From Perlucidibaca aquatica (lineage in GTDB: Bacteria; Pseudomonadota; Gammaproteobacteria; Pseudomonadales; Moraxellaceae), in NCBI RefSeq assembly GCF_001676655.1, contig NZ_LZDB01000002.1, positions 620,001 through 684,000 of the forward strand: DNA of 64,000 bases. The letters run 5' to 3'. Shown here one piece after another: positions 1 to 7,882 of this stretch. The notes beneath the pieces are model-generated. The model had not been told where the DNA came from and searched no databases. It saw only the letters and a list, made by a program, of their open reading frames with translations. The position numbers and the translations under genes were made by a program. Position 1 is the stretch's first letter. Each line of letters opens with the position of its first letter.

Positions 1-622
1 GCCCGATGGATCAGCCACCATGTTCCTGTCCGATACCAACAAGCCCGGCTTTCATCTCGAACGCATGATGGACTCATTGGACTCTTGCTTCAGCGGCGGC
101 CACGGTGTGATTGCCCTCAAGGATCTCTATGTGCCGGCTGAGGATGTTCTGGGAGAGATTGGCAAGGGCTTTCGCTATGCCCAGGTGCGTTTGGCGCCCG
201 CGCGTTTGACACATTGCATGCGCTGGCTGGGTGCTGCTCGACGAGCCCACGAAGTGGCCACGCGCTATGCCCAGCAGCGGGAGTCTTTTGGCCGAAAGCT
301 CCTTGAGCATCAGGGCGTTGGTTTTCCGTTGGCCGACAATGAAATGGACTTGCACACAACGCGTCTAACCATTCAGCACTGTGCTTGGGTTTTGGATCAG
401 GGCGAGCAGGGCAATGTGGAATCGAGTATGGCCAAGGTCATCAGTTCGGAAGCGATTTGGCGAGTCATTGACCGCAGTGTGCAAGTGTTGGGTGGCCGGG
501 GCGTGACGGGAGAAAGCATCGTGGAGCGTATTTTCCGTGATGCGCGTTCGTTCCGGATTTACGATGGCCCCAATGAAGTTCACCGCATGAGCTTGGCCAG
601 GAAAATTTTTAAACGTATTTAA
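1..622 (+). CDS. Acyl-CoA dehydrogenase family protein (3' part; 5' end lies outside the window)
   Basis: The frame is open from base 2, so the first visible codons are internal and the true start lies upstream. The visible roughly 207 residues are the C-terminal half of an acyl-CoA dehydrogenase: the alpha-helical FAD-binding domain, with a RESFGRKL segment, a QVLGGRGVTGES segment and the typical ending IYDGPNEVHRMSLARKI. Members oxidise acyl-CoA thioesters to enoyl-CoA using FAD and pass electrons to ETF. The substrate cannot be told from this portion. The gene lies 14 bp upstream of the mtnK-like gene and appears to head the same operon. Confidence 0.9.
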   Translation, partial: PDGSATMFLSDTNKPGFHLERMMDSLDSCFSGGHGVIALKDLYVPAEDVLGEIGKGFRYAQVRLAPARLTHCMRWLGAARRAHEVATRYAQQRESFGRKLLEHQGVGFPLADNEMDLHTTRLTIQHCAWVLDQGEQGNVESSMAKVISSEAIWRVIDRSVQVLGGRGVTGESIVERIFRDARSFRIYDGPNEVHRMSLARKIFKRI

Positions 623-636
623 TTCAGGGGCTTGGC

Positions 637-1848
637 GTGTCTTCTTTAGAAAATTACTACGCTTTAGATAAAAACACCGTGGTGTCTTGGTTGCAGAAAA
701 CCGGCTTAGCGAATCAACTGCTGGGATCTAACGAGCACTTGCACAGCCAAGACCTAGCCGATGGCAACGTGAACTTGGTCTTTCGCGTCTCCAACGCCGC
801 TGGCCGCTCCCTTATCGTGAAGCAGTCGCTGCCGTGGGCCCGGAAATATCCGGACTTTAAATTACCCCTGGATCGCGCCGTTCGTGAGTATGGCATTTTG
901 CAAAGCTATGTGAGGCATTGCCCGGAGTTCGTGCCCGAGGTCTATCACTTTGATGCCGATATGTATGTCTGCATCATGCAGGACCTACAGCCGCACGTGA
1001 TTCTGCGCACCGGACTGCAATCACAGCAGCATTACCCATTGCTGGCCCAGCATTTGGGTGAGTTCCTCGCCAAGTCGTTGTTTTTCAGCTCCGATTTAGC
1101 CTTGCCCTCGGCAGAAAAAAAAGCACGTGTTCCGCAGTTTATTAATCCCGTGCTGGTCAAAGCCCAGGAGGATGTCTGCTTCACGCAGCCTTTACAGCAG
1201 CACGCGCACAACCATTGCCATGCAGAGTTAGAGCAGATGGCTGCCGCACTTCGCGCAGACCAAGATTTGTATGCTGCAGTTCTGCGCATGAAGCGTGTCT
1301 ACATGACATCGGCTGAAGCCTTGTTGCACGGTGATTTGCATACCGGCTCGATGCTGGTCACCCCCACAGAAACCCGTATTTTCGACCCTGAATTTGGCTT
1401 TTACGGCCCAATGGCCTACGACTTAGGTTGTCTTGTAGCGCACCTCTACATAGGCCATGTTTGTCAGCCTGTATTTGCTCGCCGAGCCGGTGCCACGCCA
1501 GGCTCAGGCATGGATATGCTCGAATTGATTCGTCAAATTTGGCAGGTCTTTAGTCAGCAATTCGCTGAGCTGGCGCGATCGCAGTCGGTGCTGGGTGAGT
1601 GGCAGAGTGAGCGCTATATCCAGCGCTATTTAGATGAATTACTGCAAGACACCCTAGCATTCGCAGGTGTTGAGTTAATCCGTCGCACCATCGGCCTGGC
1701 GCATGCTCCGGAGTGGGAGCTGATGGCCGAAGAGCCGGCATTGATTCCAGCCGCTCAGCAGAGCTTAGGCATGGCAAGACACTGGCTACTCCGAACCCAG
1801 CCTTGGTCTAATATGGATTCGGCCTTGCAGAAAGGATGTGAAGCATGA
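637..1848 (+). CDS. mtnK: S-methyl-5-thioribose kinase-like phosphotransferase
   Basis: The 403-aa protein belongs to the APH/choline-kinase fold and matches MtnK in particular. It has a DGNVNLVFRV glycine loop (about residues 42-51), a KQSLPWARKYP segment, SAEALLHGDLHTGS (catalytic loop, about 227-240) and DPEFGFYGPMAYD (metal-binding DPE). MtnK phosphorylates methylthioribose in methionine salvage. The start is GTG at 637 with CAGGGG upstream. The gene overlaps the next one by 4 bp (ATGA). No mtnA or other salvage gene is nearby, and the neighbours are acyl-CoA and nitro/nitronate enzymes, so the physiological substrate may differ. The fold is secure; the exact substrate is inferred. Confidence 0.82.
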   Translation: MSSLENYYALDKNTVVSWLQKTGLANQLLGSNEHLHSQDLADGNVNLVFRVSNAAGRSLIVKQSLPWARKYPDFKLPLDRAVREYGILQSYVRHCPEFVPEVYHFDADMYVCIMQDLQPHVILRTGLQSQQHYPLLAQHLGEFLAKSLFFSSDLALPSAEKKARVPQFINPVLVKAQEDVCFTQPLQQHAHNHCHAELEQMAAALRADQDLYAAVLRMKRVYMTSAEALLHGDLHTGSMLVTPTETRIFDPEFGFYGPMAYDLGCLVAHLYIGHVCQPVFARRAGATPGSGMDMLELIRQIWQVFSQQFAELARSQSVLGEWQSERYIQRYLDELLQDTLAFAGVELIRRTIGLAHAPEWELMAEEPALIPAAQQSLGMARHWLLRTQPWSNMDSALQKGCEA

Positions 1849-2888
1849 ATTGGCATACCCGTGTGACCGACTTATTCGGCATCCAATATCCGTTTATTTG
1901 CTCGGGCATGACGTATGTATCTAACGCTCAGTTAGCGGCGGCAGTGAGTGAGGCGGGTGGTCTGGGGCTAATCCAGATCGGGCATCTCAAGCCTGAACAA
2001 GCGCGTGCTGAAATTCGACTGGCGCGTAGCCTCACCTCAAAGCCTTTCGGTGTGGGTTTGGCCTTGCTGATGCCGGGCTCGCGAGAGAATGCTGAAGTGG
2101 CATTGGAAGAGCAGGTGCCGGTCATTAACTATTCGCTGGGCAAGGGCGATTGGCTGTGCCAGCGCGCTAAGGCCTATGGCGGCAGAACCATTGCCACCGT
2201 TATAACCGCAAAACATGCGCAAGCTGCCGAGCGAGATGGTGCCGACGCGCTTATCGTTACTGGACATGAGGCGGCGGCACATGGTGGTGAAGTCACTACG
2301 CTGGTGTTATTGCCGGCCATACGCGCTGTCACGTCATTGCCGCTCATTGCGGCCGGTGGTTTTGCCCAAGGCTCGGGCTTGGTGGCCACATTGGCGTTGG
2401 GTGGCGATGCGGTAGCGATGGGTACGCGCTGGGCCATGACCACAGAAAGTCCATTGCATGCTAAAACTCAAGCGATGGTGTTGGAGAAAGCCGTTGAGGA
2501 CACCCTCTACACGCGCAATTTCGACGGCATGCCCTGTCGCATCATGCGCACCCCAACTGGGTTGGCGGTGAGTCGTAAACCGCTGACGCTATGGCGGGCT
2601 ATGTGGCAGTCCTTGCTGCTGATGCGCCAACAAGGCACAAGCTTGAAGCAATTGTGGATGACCTGGCGTGAGCAGGGATTCGCCAATACGTTGAAGCTGA
2701 GCTATTTCGGTGCTGCAGTGGAGCGGATTCGCCTCGCCATCTTAGACGGCGATCAGGTGCGCGGCGTGCAGCTGATTGGCCAGGCCCAAGGCCTAATTCA
2801 AGATATTCCTAACTGTGCCGAGCTGATGCAGCGCTTAGTTGCAGAGGCCAATATCGCGCAACAACGTGTGCAAGGAGCCCAACGATGA
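1845..2888 (+). CDS. Nitronate monooxygenase family (FMN-dependent) protein
   Basis: A 347-aa TIM-barrel protein of the 2-nitropropane dioxygenase/nitronate monooxygenase family. It has an N-terminal FGIQYPFICSGM segment, a GLIQIG strand, DALIVTGHEAAAHGG (phosphate-binding region) and LIAAGGFAQGSGLVATLALGGDAVAMGTR near the FMN site. Such enzymes oxidise alkyl nitronates with FMN and O2; related enoyl-ACP reductases (FabK) share the fold. It is translationally coupled to mtnK and to the following nitroreductase by 4-bp overlaps. It may act on nitronates or simply be an FMN oxidoreductase linked to acyl-CoA metabolism. Confidence 0.85.
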   Translation: MNWHTRVTDLFGIQYPFICSGMTYVSNAQLAAAVSEAGGLGLIQIGHLKPEQARAEIRLARSLTSKPFGVGLALLMPGSRENAEVALEEQVPVINYSLGKGDWLCQRAKAYGGRTIATVITAKHAQAAERDGADALIVTGHEAAAHGGEVTTLVLLPAIRAVTSLPLIAAGGFAQGSGLVATLALGGDAVAMGTRWAMTTESPLHAKTQAMVLEKAVEDTLYTRNFDGMPCRIMRTPTGLAVSRKPLTLWRAMWQSLLLMRQQGTSLKQLWMTWREQGFANTLKLSYFGAAVERIRLAILDGDQVRGVQLIGQAQGLIQDIPNCAELMQRLVAEANIAQQRVQGAQR

Positions 2889-3448
2889 ATGTCCACGAAG
2901 CCATTATGACGCGTCGCTCCATTGCCCAGCTGGTGTTGCCCGTACCCGATACCGACGCTCTGAACCGGGTCTTCGACGCAGCGGGTGCGGCGCCGGATCA
3001 TCGCGTATTGCGGCCTTGGCGCTACCTGACAATTCAGGGTAATGCGCTCTCGGCATTGGGCGAGTTGTTTTACCAAGGCATGCGCGAGGTGAATCCCGAT
3101 CGTGCTGAGTTAGAGCAGAATAAATTGCGGCAAATGCCGCTGCGCGCGCCCATGATCATCGTGGCGATACTACGCCGCCAGGATCAAGCTAAGGTGCCGG
3201 AGTGGGAGCAATGGTTAAGCCTAGGCGCGAGCGTGCAAAATATCTTGTTAACCTTACATGCCGAAGGCTATGCGGCCATGTGGCGCACCGGTGATACGAC
3301 GGCGCTAGATCGCGTGAAGCAGGGCCTGGGTCTGGTCGCTGGCGAAGACATCGGTGGTTTTATTTACGTCGGTACGGCGGCGGGCACTAAGGCTGCACCT
3401 CCGCGCCCAGAGTCATTGTATGACGCTTGGTCGGGCGCAACGGCATGA
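2885..3448 (+). CDS. Nitroreductase family protein (YdjA-like)
   Basis: A compact 187-aa nitroreductase-fold protein beginning MNVHEAIMTRRSIAQL, with the RR(S)I FMN-phosphate motif and a GAAPDHRVLRPWRY segment typical of the short YdjA type. The C-terminal half holds SVQNILLTLHAEGYAAMWRTG and GFIYVGT. Members are FMN-dependent NAD(P)H oxidoreductases of broad substrate range. The start overlaps the preceding stop (ATGA), and its own stop overlaps the start of the thioesterase gene. This is the fourth gene of the putative operon. Confidence 0.88.
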   Translation: MNVHEAIMTRRSIAQLVLPVPDTDALNRVFDAAGAAPDHRVLRPWRYLTIQGNALSALGELFYQGMREVNPDRAELEQNKLRQMPLRAPMIIVAILRRQDQAKVPEWEQWLSLGASVQNILLTLHAEGYAAMWRTGDTTALDRVKQGLGLVAGEDIGGFIYVGTAAGTKAAPPRPESLYDAWSGATA

Positions 3449-3915
3449 GCCGGCTGGCTGAGGCGCAAGCGTTTTTGGCCGAATTACGGCGTGATATCCC
3501 GCTGGCGGCGTTTATGCAGTTGGAAGCCGTCGCTTGGGATGGTCAGGCGCTGACCCTGAAAGCGCCTTTGCAGCCCAACATCAACGATAAAAGTACCGCT
3601 TTCGCTGGCGCGCTGGCGAGCCTAACGACGGTGACAGGCTGGGCTGCGCTCATGCTGTGGGCGCGAGAGCACTTAGGGGCTTGCCATGTCGCTGTTTACG
3701 AGTCCGAAATTAAGTATCGCATTCCGGTTAGTGAAGACTTCTCGGCCACGGCAATCTTGCCCGATGCCGCTGTTCTCGCTGCAGTGGCCGCGCAAATTGC
3801 TAGTAAAGGCAAGGCTCGCGCCACGTTAGCCGTGAGTATTGAAGAGGCGCAGCGCGCTGCTGTGTCACTGTCGGCCAGTTATGCGATTTGGCGACTCCCC
3901 CCTGAGTCGGTCTAG
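3445..3915 (+). CDS. Thioesterase (hotdog-fold, YiiD C-terminal-like) protein
   Basis: A protein of about 156 aa with a hotdog-fold thioesterase signature: LKAPLQPNINDKSTAFAGALASLTTVTGWAALML corresponds to the family pattern of a conserved Asn/Asp, then FAGS/A. The ATG at 3445, overlapping the upstream stop as ATGA, is preferred over a TTG at 3427. It would hydrolyse an acyl thioester, consistent with the acyl-CoA dehydrogenase at the head of the operon. The specific thioester is unknown. Confidence 0.75.
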   Translation: MSRLAEAQAFLAELRRDIPLAAFMQLEAVAWDGQALTLKAPLQPNINDKSTAFAGALASLTTVTGWAALMLWAREHLGACHVAVYESEIKYRIPVSEDFSATAILPDAAVLAAVAAQIASKGKARATLAVSIEEAQRAAVSLSASYAIWRLPPESV

Positions 3916-3942
3916 CGCTGTGGGGGCGTGTTCAAGCTGTGG

Positions 3943-3958
3943 CATACTTGGCGGTATG
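3943..3958. promoter_or_regulatory. Candidate operator upstream of the TetR/AcrR gene
   Basis: The short inverted repeat CATAC-N6-GTATG lies just upstream of the regulator's start codon. AcrR-type TetR regulators often bind CATAC/GTATG-type palindromes, so autoregulation is plausible. The repeat arms are only 5 bp and no strong -10 element is evident. Confidence 0.35.
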
Positions 3959-3977
3959 TGATTGTATGGATCCCCCC

Positions 3978-4625
3978 ATGTCTCTGTGTAAGCAACGTGC
4001 CGTGAATGAGCGACGTGAGCAGCCTAGTGAGTCTCGCGAACGTATCTTGGCGGCCGCCGTCAGTGTATTTGCGCTTAAAGGCTTTCAGCGCGCCAGCTTG
4101 GATGAAATTGCTGCCGAGGCTCATCTGACTAAGGGGGCTATTTACTGGCACTTCCGTAGTAAGAATGACTTGTTCACATCGCTACTGGAATACCGGTTTC
4201 AACAGCACACGGCACCTTTAGCCGAAGAATTGGCGCTGGCGCTGGCGGCCCCAACGATTCAGGCACGGCAGCAGGCCATTGCGACTATGCTGCGGGATAT
4301 GTTGAACCGATTTCACGATAACGCCGCTTGGCCGAGGCTCTATTTGGAGTTTGTCTCGCAAACGCGGGATGCCCAGATAGCCAGCAGTATGGCGCAGCTG
4401 TATGACCATGGGCGGCTGTTAGCGAAGCAAATGATTGAGCGTTTGGTCGAGGCGGGTATCACGGACCCTGACTTAGATGCAGATACAGTCTCGATTTTTT
4501 GGTGTGCGCTAATTGATGGTTTTATGTTGGCTTGGGTGATGAAGCCGGAGACATTTGCGGATGGTCAACTGGTAGAGCGTACGGTTGCCATGTTGTGGAA
4601 TGGCCTAGCCCCGAAGCAGGTCTGA
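3978..4625 (+). CDS. TetR/AcrR family transcriptional regulator
   Basis: The N-terminal helix-turn-helix region is clear: RERILAAAVSVFALKGFQRASLDEIAAEAHLTKGAIYWHFRSKNDLF, the canonical TetR DNA-binding domain of AcrR/TtgR flavour. It is followed by an all-helical ligand-binding domain, for about 215 aa in total. The start is uncertain: ATG 3966, ATG 3978 and GTG 3939 are all in frame and none has a strong ribosome site. It follows the acyl-CoA/nitronate operon on the same strand after 62 bp and may regulate that operon or itself. Confidence 0.85.
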   Translation: MSLCKQRAVNERREQPSESRERILAAAVSVFALKGFQRASLDEIAAEAHLTKGAIYWHFRSKNDLFTSLLEYRFQQHTAPLAEELALALAAPTIQARQQAIATMLRDMLNRFHDNAAWPRLYLEFVSQTRDAQIASSMAQLYDHGRLLAKQMIERLVEAGITDPDLDADTVSIFWCALIDGFMLAWVMKPETFADGQLVERTVAMLWNGLAPKQV

Positions 4626-4645
4626 TTCAGCGGTTTCTGAATCAG
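4622..4645. terminator. Perfect 9-bp inverted repeat between convergent genes
   Basis: CTGATTCAG, a 6-base loop and CTGAATCAG form a hairpin that contains the stop codons of both the TetR gene (+) and the small gene on the minus strand. There is no clear U-tract on either side, so a factor-independent terminator role is only a possibility. Confidence 0.45.
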
Positions 4646-4824
4646 GCTGCTTGCCGACGATCCGGGAACTGGCAACGCTTCGCTAAGTCAGCGCAAGCCT
4701 TTTGAATCATTTCTTCTGTGATGGCCAACTCGGTACCCTGGTCATCTAACAGGATGGCGAAATGAAACGGATTGCCCACAGTGCGGGTCTCGTTCATGCT
4801 CTTCTCCAGATTAGTGTTGGTCAT
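4642..4824 (-). CDS. Small PA1571-like hypothetical protein
   Basis: A 60-aa protein with the segment FHFAILLDDQGTELAITEEMIQKACADLAKRC. It resembles small pseudomonad proteins of the PA1571 type (a strand, DxxGxExxITExMIxxAC, then a helix). Two starts are good: ATG 4824, preceded by GAGG, and ATG 4797, preceded by GGAG. An ATG at 4857 is less likely. Function is unknown. It is convergent with the TetR gene and divergent from the ATP-NAD-kinase-like gene. Confidence 0.6.
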   Translation of the reverse strand: MTNTNLEKSMNETRTVGNPFHFAILLDDQGTELAITEEMIQKACADLAKRCQFPDRRQAA

Positions 4825-4913
4825 GTTGCACCTCAAGTTGTGTTTCCATGAGTTCACTATAGGAAGGCCAAATCGCTGCGTCTTGTACTTTCGCCTCTAA
4901 GTTGTAACCAACT

Positions 4914-6056
4914 ATGAAATCATTTCTGAATGTTTCCGCACGGTTGCGCGTCGGGCTCATCATCAACCCCTACGCTGGTCTTGGCGGGCCACTGGCGCTG
5001 AAAGGCAGTGATCACGTGAGTGACGAGCTGCGTCAGGAGGCGCGCAAAAGTGTTGAGCAGGGGTGCTCTCGCGCGCAAACGCGTTGTGCCAGCTTTCTGG
5101 CGGCGACCGCAGACTTGCCTGTGCAATGGGTCACGGTGGCGGGGGCCATGGGGCAGGCCAGCCTAGGCGATCGAAGCGCAGAGATACTCGACGTTCAAGC
5201 TCAAATGCCCTCAACCGCTGAAGATACTCAGCGGGCGGCGGCCATGCTGATGCAGGCGAGCCTTGATTTGCTCATCTTTGTGGGAGGCGACGGCACAGCC
5301 CGAGATATTTGCTCAGTCGTTGGTACGCATTTGCCCGCGCTGGGTGTGCCCGCAGGCGTGAAAATGCATTCGGGTGTGTTTGCCATTAACCCCCAGAGCG
5401 CCGCGGATTTAGTGCGCAGCTTGTGTGCGGGTGAGCTAGTGGCCATGGAGCTGGCAGAAGTCAGAGACATTGATGAGCAAGCATTAGCCGGTGGACGCGT
5501 ACGAGCGAGGCACTTTGGCGACTTACGTGTGCCCGTCTCGGATAGCTTAGTGCAACAAGTGAAGTGCTCAGGTCGTGAAGATGAAGGCCTAGTGCAGGCA
5601 GAAATTGCCGCCGGAATTTTGGACCTGATGCAGCCAGGGCAGCATTACGCTTTAGGTGCAGGCACCACGGTGGCCGCTGTGATGGCGGCGTTGCAGCTGC
5701 CGAACACTTTGCTCGGCTTTGATATTGTGTGTGATAACCATTTGGTTGCCTCAGATGTTTCTGCTGAGGTTTTGGAAGCCTGGGCTTCACGATCAGATCT
5801 CACGGTCATTATTACCCCTACGGGTGGGCAGGGCAGTCTCATCGGACGCGGTAATCAGCAATTGTCGCCTCAACTATTGCGTCAGCTAGGGCGCGAACGG
5901 ATATGGGTGTTAGCAACGCGCAATAAGCTTGCCGCGTTATCTGGCCGGCCACTCAGGCTGGACACGGGGGACGCTGATCTTGATCGGACCTGGTCTGGCT
6001 GGTGGCCCGTCCATAGCGGCTTTCAGCAACAGTTGTTGTATGCCGTGCAGGGTTAG
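4914..6056 (+). CDS. ATP-NAD kinase family protein
   Basis: A 380-aa protein with RVGLIINPYAGLGGPLALKGSD at the N terminus and LLIFVGGDGTARDI (about residues 118-131), the GGDGT motif of NAD/diacylglycerol-kinase-fold enzymes. A later AGTTVAAVMAAL and ITPTGGQGSLIGRGNQQ match the long 'ATP-NAD kinase family' proteins, often found near AcoX-type genes, rather than canonical NadK. Canonical NadK is about 290 aa, so this is probably a paralogue with a different acceptor. It is a single gene divergent from the small 4642-4824 gene. Confidence 0.85.
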   Translation: MKSFLNVSARLRVGLIINPYAGLGGPLALKGSDHVSDELRQEARKSVEQGCSRAQTRCASFLAATADLPVQWVTVAGAMGQASLGDRSAEILDVQAQMPSTAEDTQRAAAMLMQASLDLLIFVGGDGTARDICSVVGTHLPALGVPAGVKMHSGVFAINPQSAADLVRSLCAGELVAMELAEVRDIDEQALAGGRVRARHFGDLRVPVSDSLVQQVKCSGREDEGLVQAEIAAGILDLMQPGQHYALGAGTTVAAVMAALQLPNTLLGFDIVCDNHLVASDVSAEVLEAWASRSDLTVIITPTGGQGSLIGRGNQQLSPQLLRQLGRERIWVLATRNKLAALSGRPLRLDTGDADLDRTWSGWWPVHSGFQQQLLYAVQG

Positions 6057-6067
6057 CCTTCGGCGCG

Positions 6068-6096
6068 TTGACACTAGACGACCGGTCTAGTATTGT
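6068..6096 (+). promoter_or_regulatory. nemR promoter with embedded operator
   Basis: TTGACA at 6068-6073 and TATTGT at 6091-6096 are separated by 17 bp. Inside the spacer lies the palindrome TAGAC-GACCG-GTCTA (6075-6089), which matches the NemR box pattern TAGAC-N5-GTCTA described in E. coli. Transcription would start about 7 nt past the -10, on or next to the ATG at 6103, so the mRNA may be leaderless. Confidence 0.8.
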
Positions 6097-6102
6097 GCCG
6101 GC

Positions 6103-6714
6103 ATGATTAAGCCACGCGAATTTTCCGACACCCGAGAGCACTTGCTGGCGACAGGCGAGGCCGTCTTTCGTGGCAAAGGTTTTACCGCCGTAGGCCTGAC
6201 GGAAATCTTGGCCGAAGCTGGCGTTCCCAAAGGCTCGTTCTATCATTATTTCCGCTCCAAAGAATCGTTTGGCGTTGACATGCTGACGCGCTACTTCAAT
6301 CGCTACGATGAGGATTTGCGTGCCTTGCTCCTGGAGTCTCCCGGAACGGGACGTGAGCGCTTGCTGCATTATTTCGGGCGATGGGCAGCACGCTGTGAAC
6401 AAAGCGATGCTCAAGCGCGCGCCAGTGCCTGCCTTGCGGTGAAGCTCTCTGCAGAAGTTTCAGACTTATCTGAACCCATGCGAGTGGTGCTGGTGGCGGG
6501 TATGGAGCAGGTGCAGCAACGTTTAGCTCAGGCGCTCGTCGCTGGCCAGGCTGATGCATCGCTGGATTCAGACTTACAGCCCGACTCGTTGGCGGGTGCG
6601 CTCTATCAGTTATGGGTCGGGGCAGAGTTACTGACCAAAATCCGACGTGATAGCCAGCCTTTTGCTTGTGCTTTAGCTCAGACCCAGCGCTGGCTGAAAG
6701 CTTCATCGCATTAA
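6103..6714 (+). CDS. nemR: TetR/AcrR family regulator, NemR-like
   Basis: A 203-aa TetR protein. Its N-terminal HTH is EHLLATGEAVFRGKGFTAVGLTEILAEAGVPKGSFYHYFRSKESFG, the type found in NemR/AcuR. The ligand domain contains two cysteines near residues 104 and 114 (WAARCEQS, ASACLAVK). Cys106 of E. coli NemR is the electrophile/hypochlorite sensor, so a redox- or electrophile-sensing role is plausible. It sits directly upstream of a NemA-type reductase, with a NemR-box palindrome in its own promoter and a related half-site before nemA. Confidence 0.85.
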   Translation: MIKPREFSDTREHLLATGEAVFRGKGFTAVGLTEILAEAGVPKGSFYHYFRSKESFGVDMLTRYFNRYDEDLRALLLESPGTGRERLLHYFGRWAARCEQSDAQARASACLAVKLSAEVSDLSEPMRVVLVAGMEQVQQRLAQALVAGQADASLDSDLQPDSLAGALYQLWVGAELLTKIRRDSQPFACALAQTQRWLKASSH

Positions 6715-6734
6715 AATTTATGTCATATCAAGTT

Positions 6735-6744
6735 GACCGGTCTA
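6735..6744. promoter_or_regulatory. Second NemR-like core site upstream of nemA
   Basis: GACCGGTCTA repeats exactly the core and right arm of the nemR operator, but the left TAGAC arm is degenerate (AAGTT). Its position in the 58-bp nemR-nemA gap suggests a weaker secondary operator, an evolutionary remnant, or a separate nemA control site. Confidence 0.5.
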
Positions 6745-6772
6745 ATTCTGGCAACCCATTGGAGAAAGTGTC

Positions 6773-7870
6773 ATGAGTCATCGTTTATTTACGCCTGTGC
6801 AAATGGGCAGCATCACGCTGCCAAACCGCGTGTTGATGGCGCCGTTAACGCGTATGCGTGCTGCCGCAGGTGATGTGCCAACGCCTTTGATGGCTGAGTA
6901 TTATCGCCAGCGTGCGAGTGCGGGGCTAATTGTTACTGAAGCCGCTCAGGTATCACCTCAGGGCAAAGGCTATATGCAGACACCCGGCATCTACAGTGCC
7001 GAGCAAGTCGCCGGTTGGCAGCAAGTCACGCAGGCCGTACATGACGCGGGTGGACGCATTGCGATCCAGCTCTGGCATGTAGGTCGTATTTCACACAATA
7101 GCTTGCAGCCTGACGGGCAAGCACCGGTTTCGGCCTCAAACCTGCCCGCACGAACCAAGACGACAGTGCTCGGGGAAAATGGCCGTCCCGAGCGCGTGAA
7201 TTGCTCGGTGCCCCGTGCTTTAGGGCTGGATGAAATTCCTACTTTGATCGAAACCTATGTTCAGGCCACGAAAAATGCTCAAGCTGCGGGCTTTGATATG
7301 GTCGAAATCCACGCCGCACATGGCTATTTGCTGCATCAATTCCAATCCACAGAAAGCAATGACCGTAGCGATGCCTATGGCGGCTCTTTGGAAAACCGTG
7401 CGCGTCTGACCTTAGAGGTGTTGGATGCAGTGATCGCTGCTTGGGAGCCGGGCCGTGTTGGTATTCGCATTTCGCCCATGGGCAACTTCAATGCCCTTGA
7501 CGATATTGACGGTGAAGCCATGGGGCTCTACCTCGCAGAGCAGTTTGAGCAGCGTGGTGTCGCCTATTTACATTTGTCCGAGCCAGACTGGGCGGGTGGT
7601 CCAGTACTGCCCGAGAGCTTCCGAATGGCTCTGCGCTCACGCTATCGCGGTGTGTTGATTGGTGCGGGTAACTACTCGCTCGCCAAAGCCACGGATCTGA
7701 TGGATAAGCAGCTGATTGATGGCGCAGCGTTTGGTCGTACCTATATTGCTAACCCGGACTTAGTTGAGCGTTTACAACAAGATGCGCCACTCAATGAACA
7801 GCGGCCTGAGCTGTTTTATGGCGGCGGTGCTGAGGGCTACACGGATTACCCCGCGTTGGCCGCTGTTTAA
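6773..7870 (+). CDS. nemA: NemA-type alkene reductase (Old Yellow Enzyme family)
   Basis: A 365-aa FMN-dependent ene-reductase. It begins LFTPVQMGSITLPNRVLMAPLTRMRA, has the substrate-binding FDMVEIHAAHGYLLHQFQS (family HAAHGY motif, about residues 175-193) and YGGSLENRARL, and ends with GAAFGRTYIANPDLVERL in the FMN phosphate site. Homologues reduce N-ethylmaleimide, nitrate esters and alpha,beta-unsaturated carbonyls with NADPH. The ribosome site GGAGAA sits 8-10 nt before ATG. It is very probably controlled by the adjacent nemR as a detoxification pair. Confidence 0.93.
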   Translation: MSHRLFTPVQMGSITLPNRVLMAPLTRMRAAAGDVPTPLMAEYYRQRASAGLIVTEAAQVSPQGKGYMQTPGIYSAEQVAGWQQVTQAVHDAGGRIAIQLWHVGRISHNSLQPDGQAPVSASNLPARTKTTVLGENGRPERVNCSVPRALGLDEIPTLIETYVQATKNAQAAGFDMVEIHAAHGYLLHQFQSTESNDRSDAYGGSLENRARLTLEVLDAVIAAWEPGRVGIRISPMGNFNALDDIDGEAMGLYLAEQFEQRGVAYLHLSEPDWAGGPVLPESFRMALRSRYRGVLIGAGNYSLAKATDLMDKQLIDGAAFGRTYIANPDLVERLQQDAPLNEQRPELFYGGGAEGYTDYPALAAV

Positions 7871-7882
7871 TAGGGTATCGGC

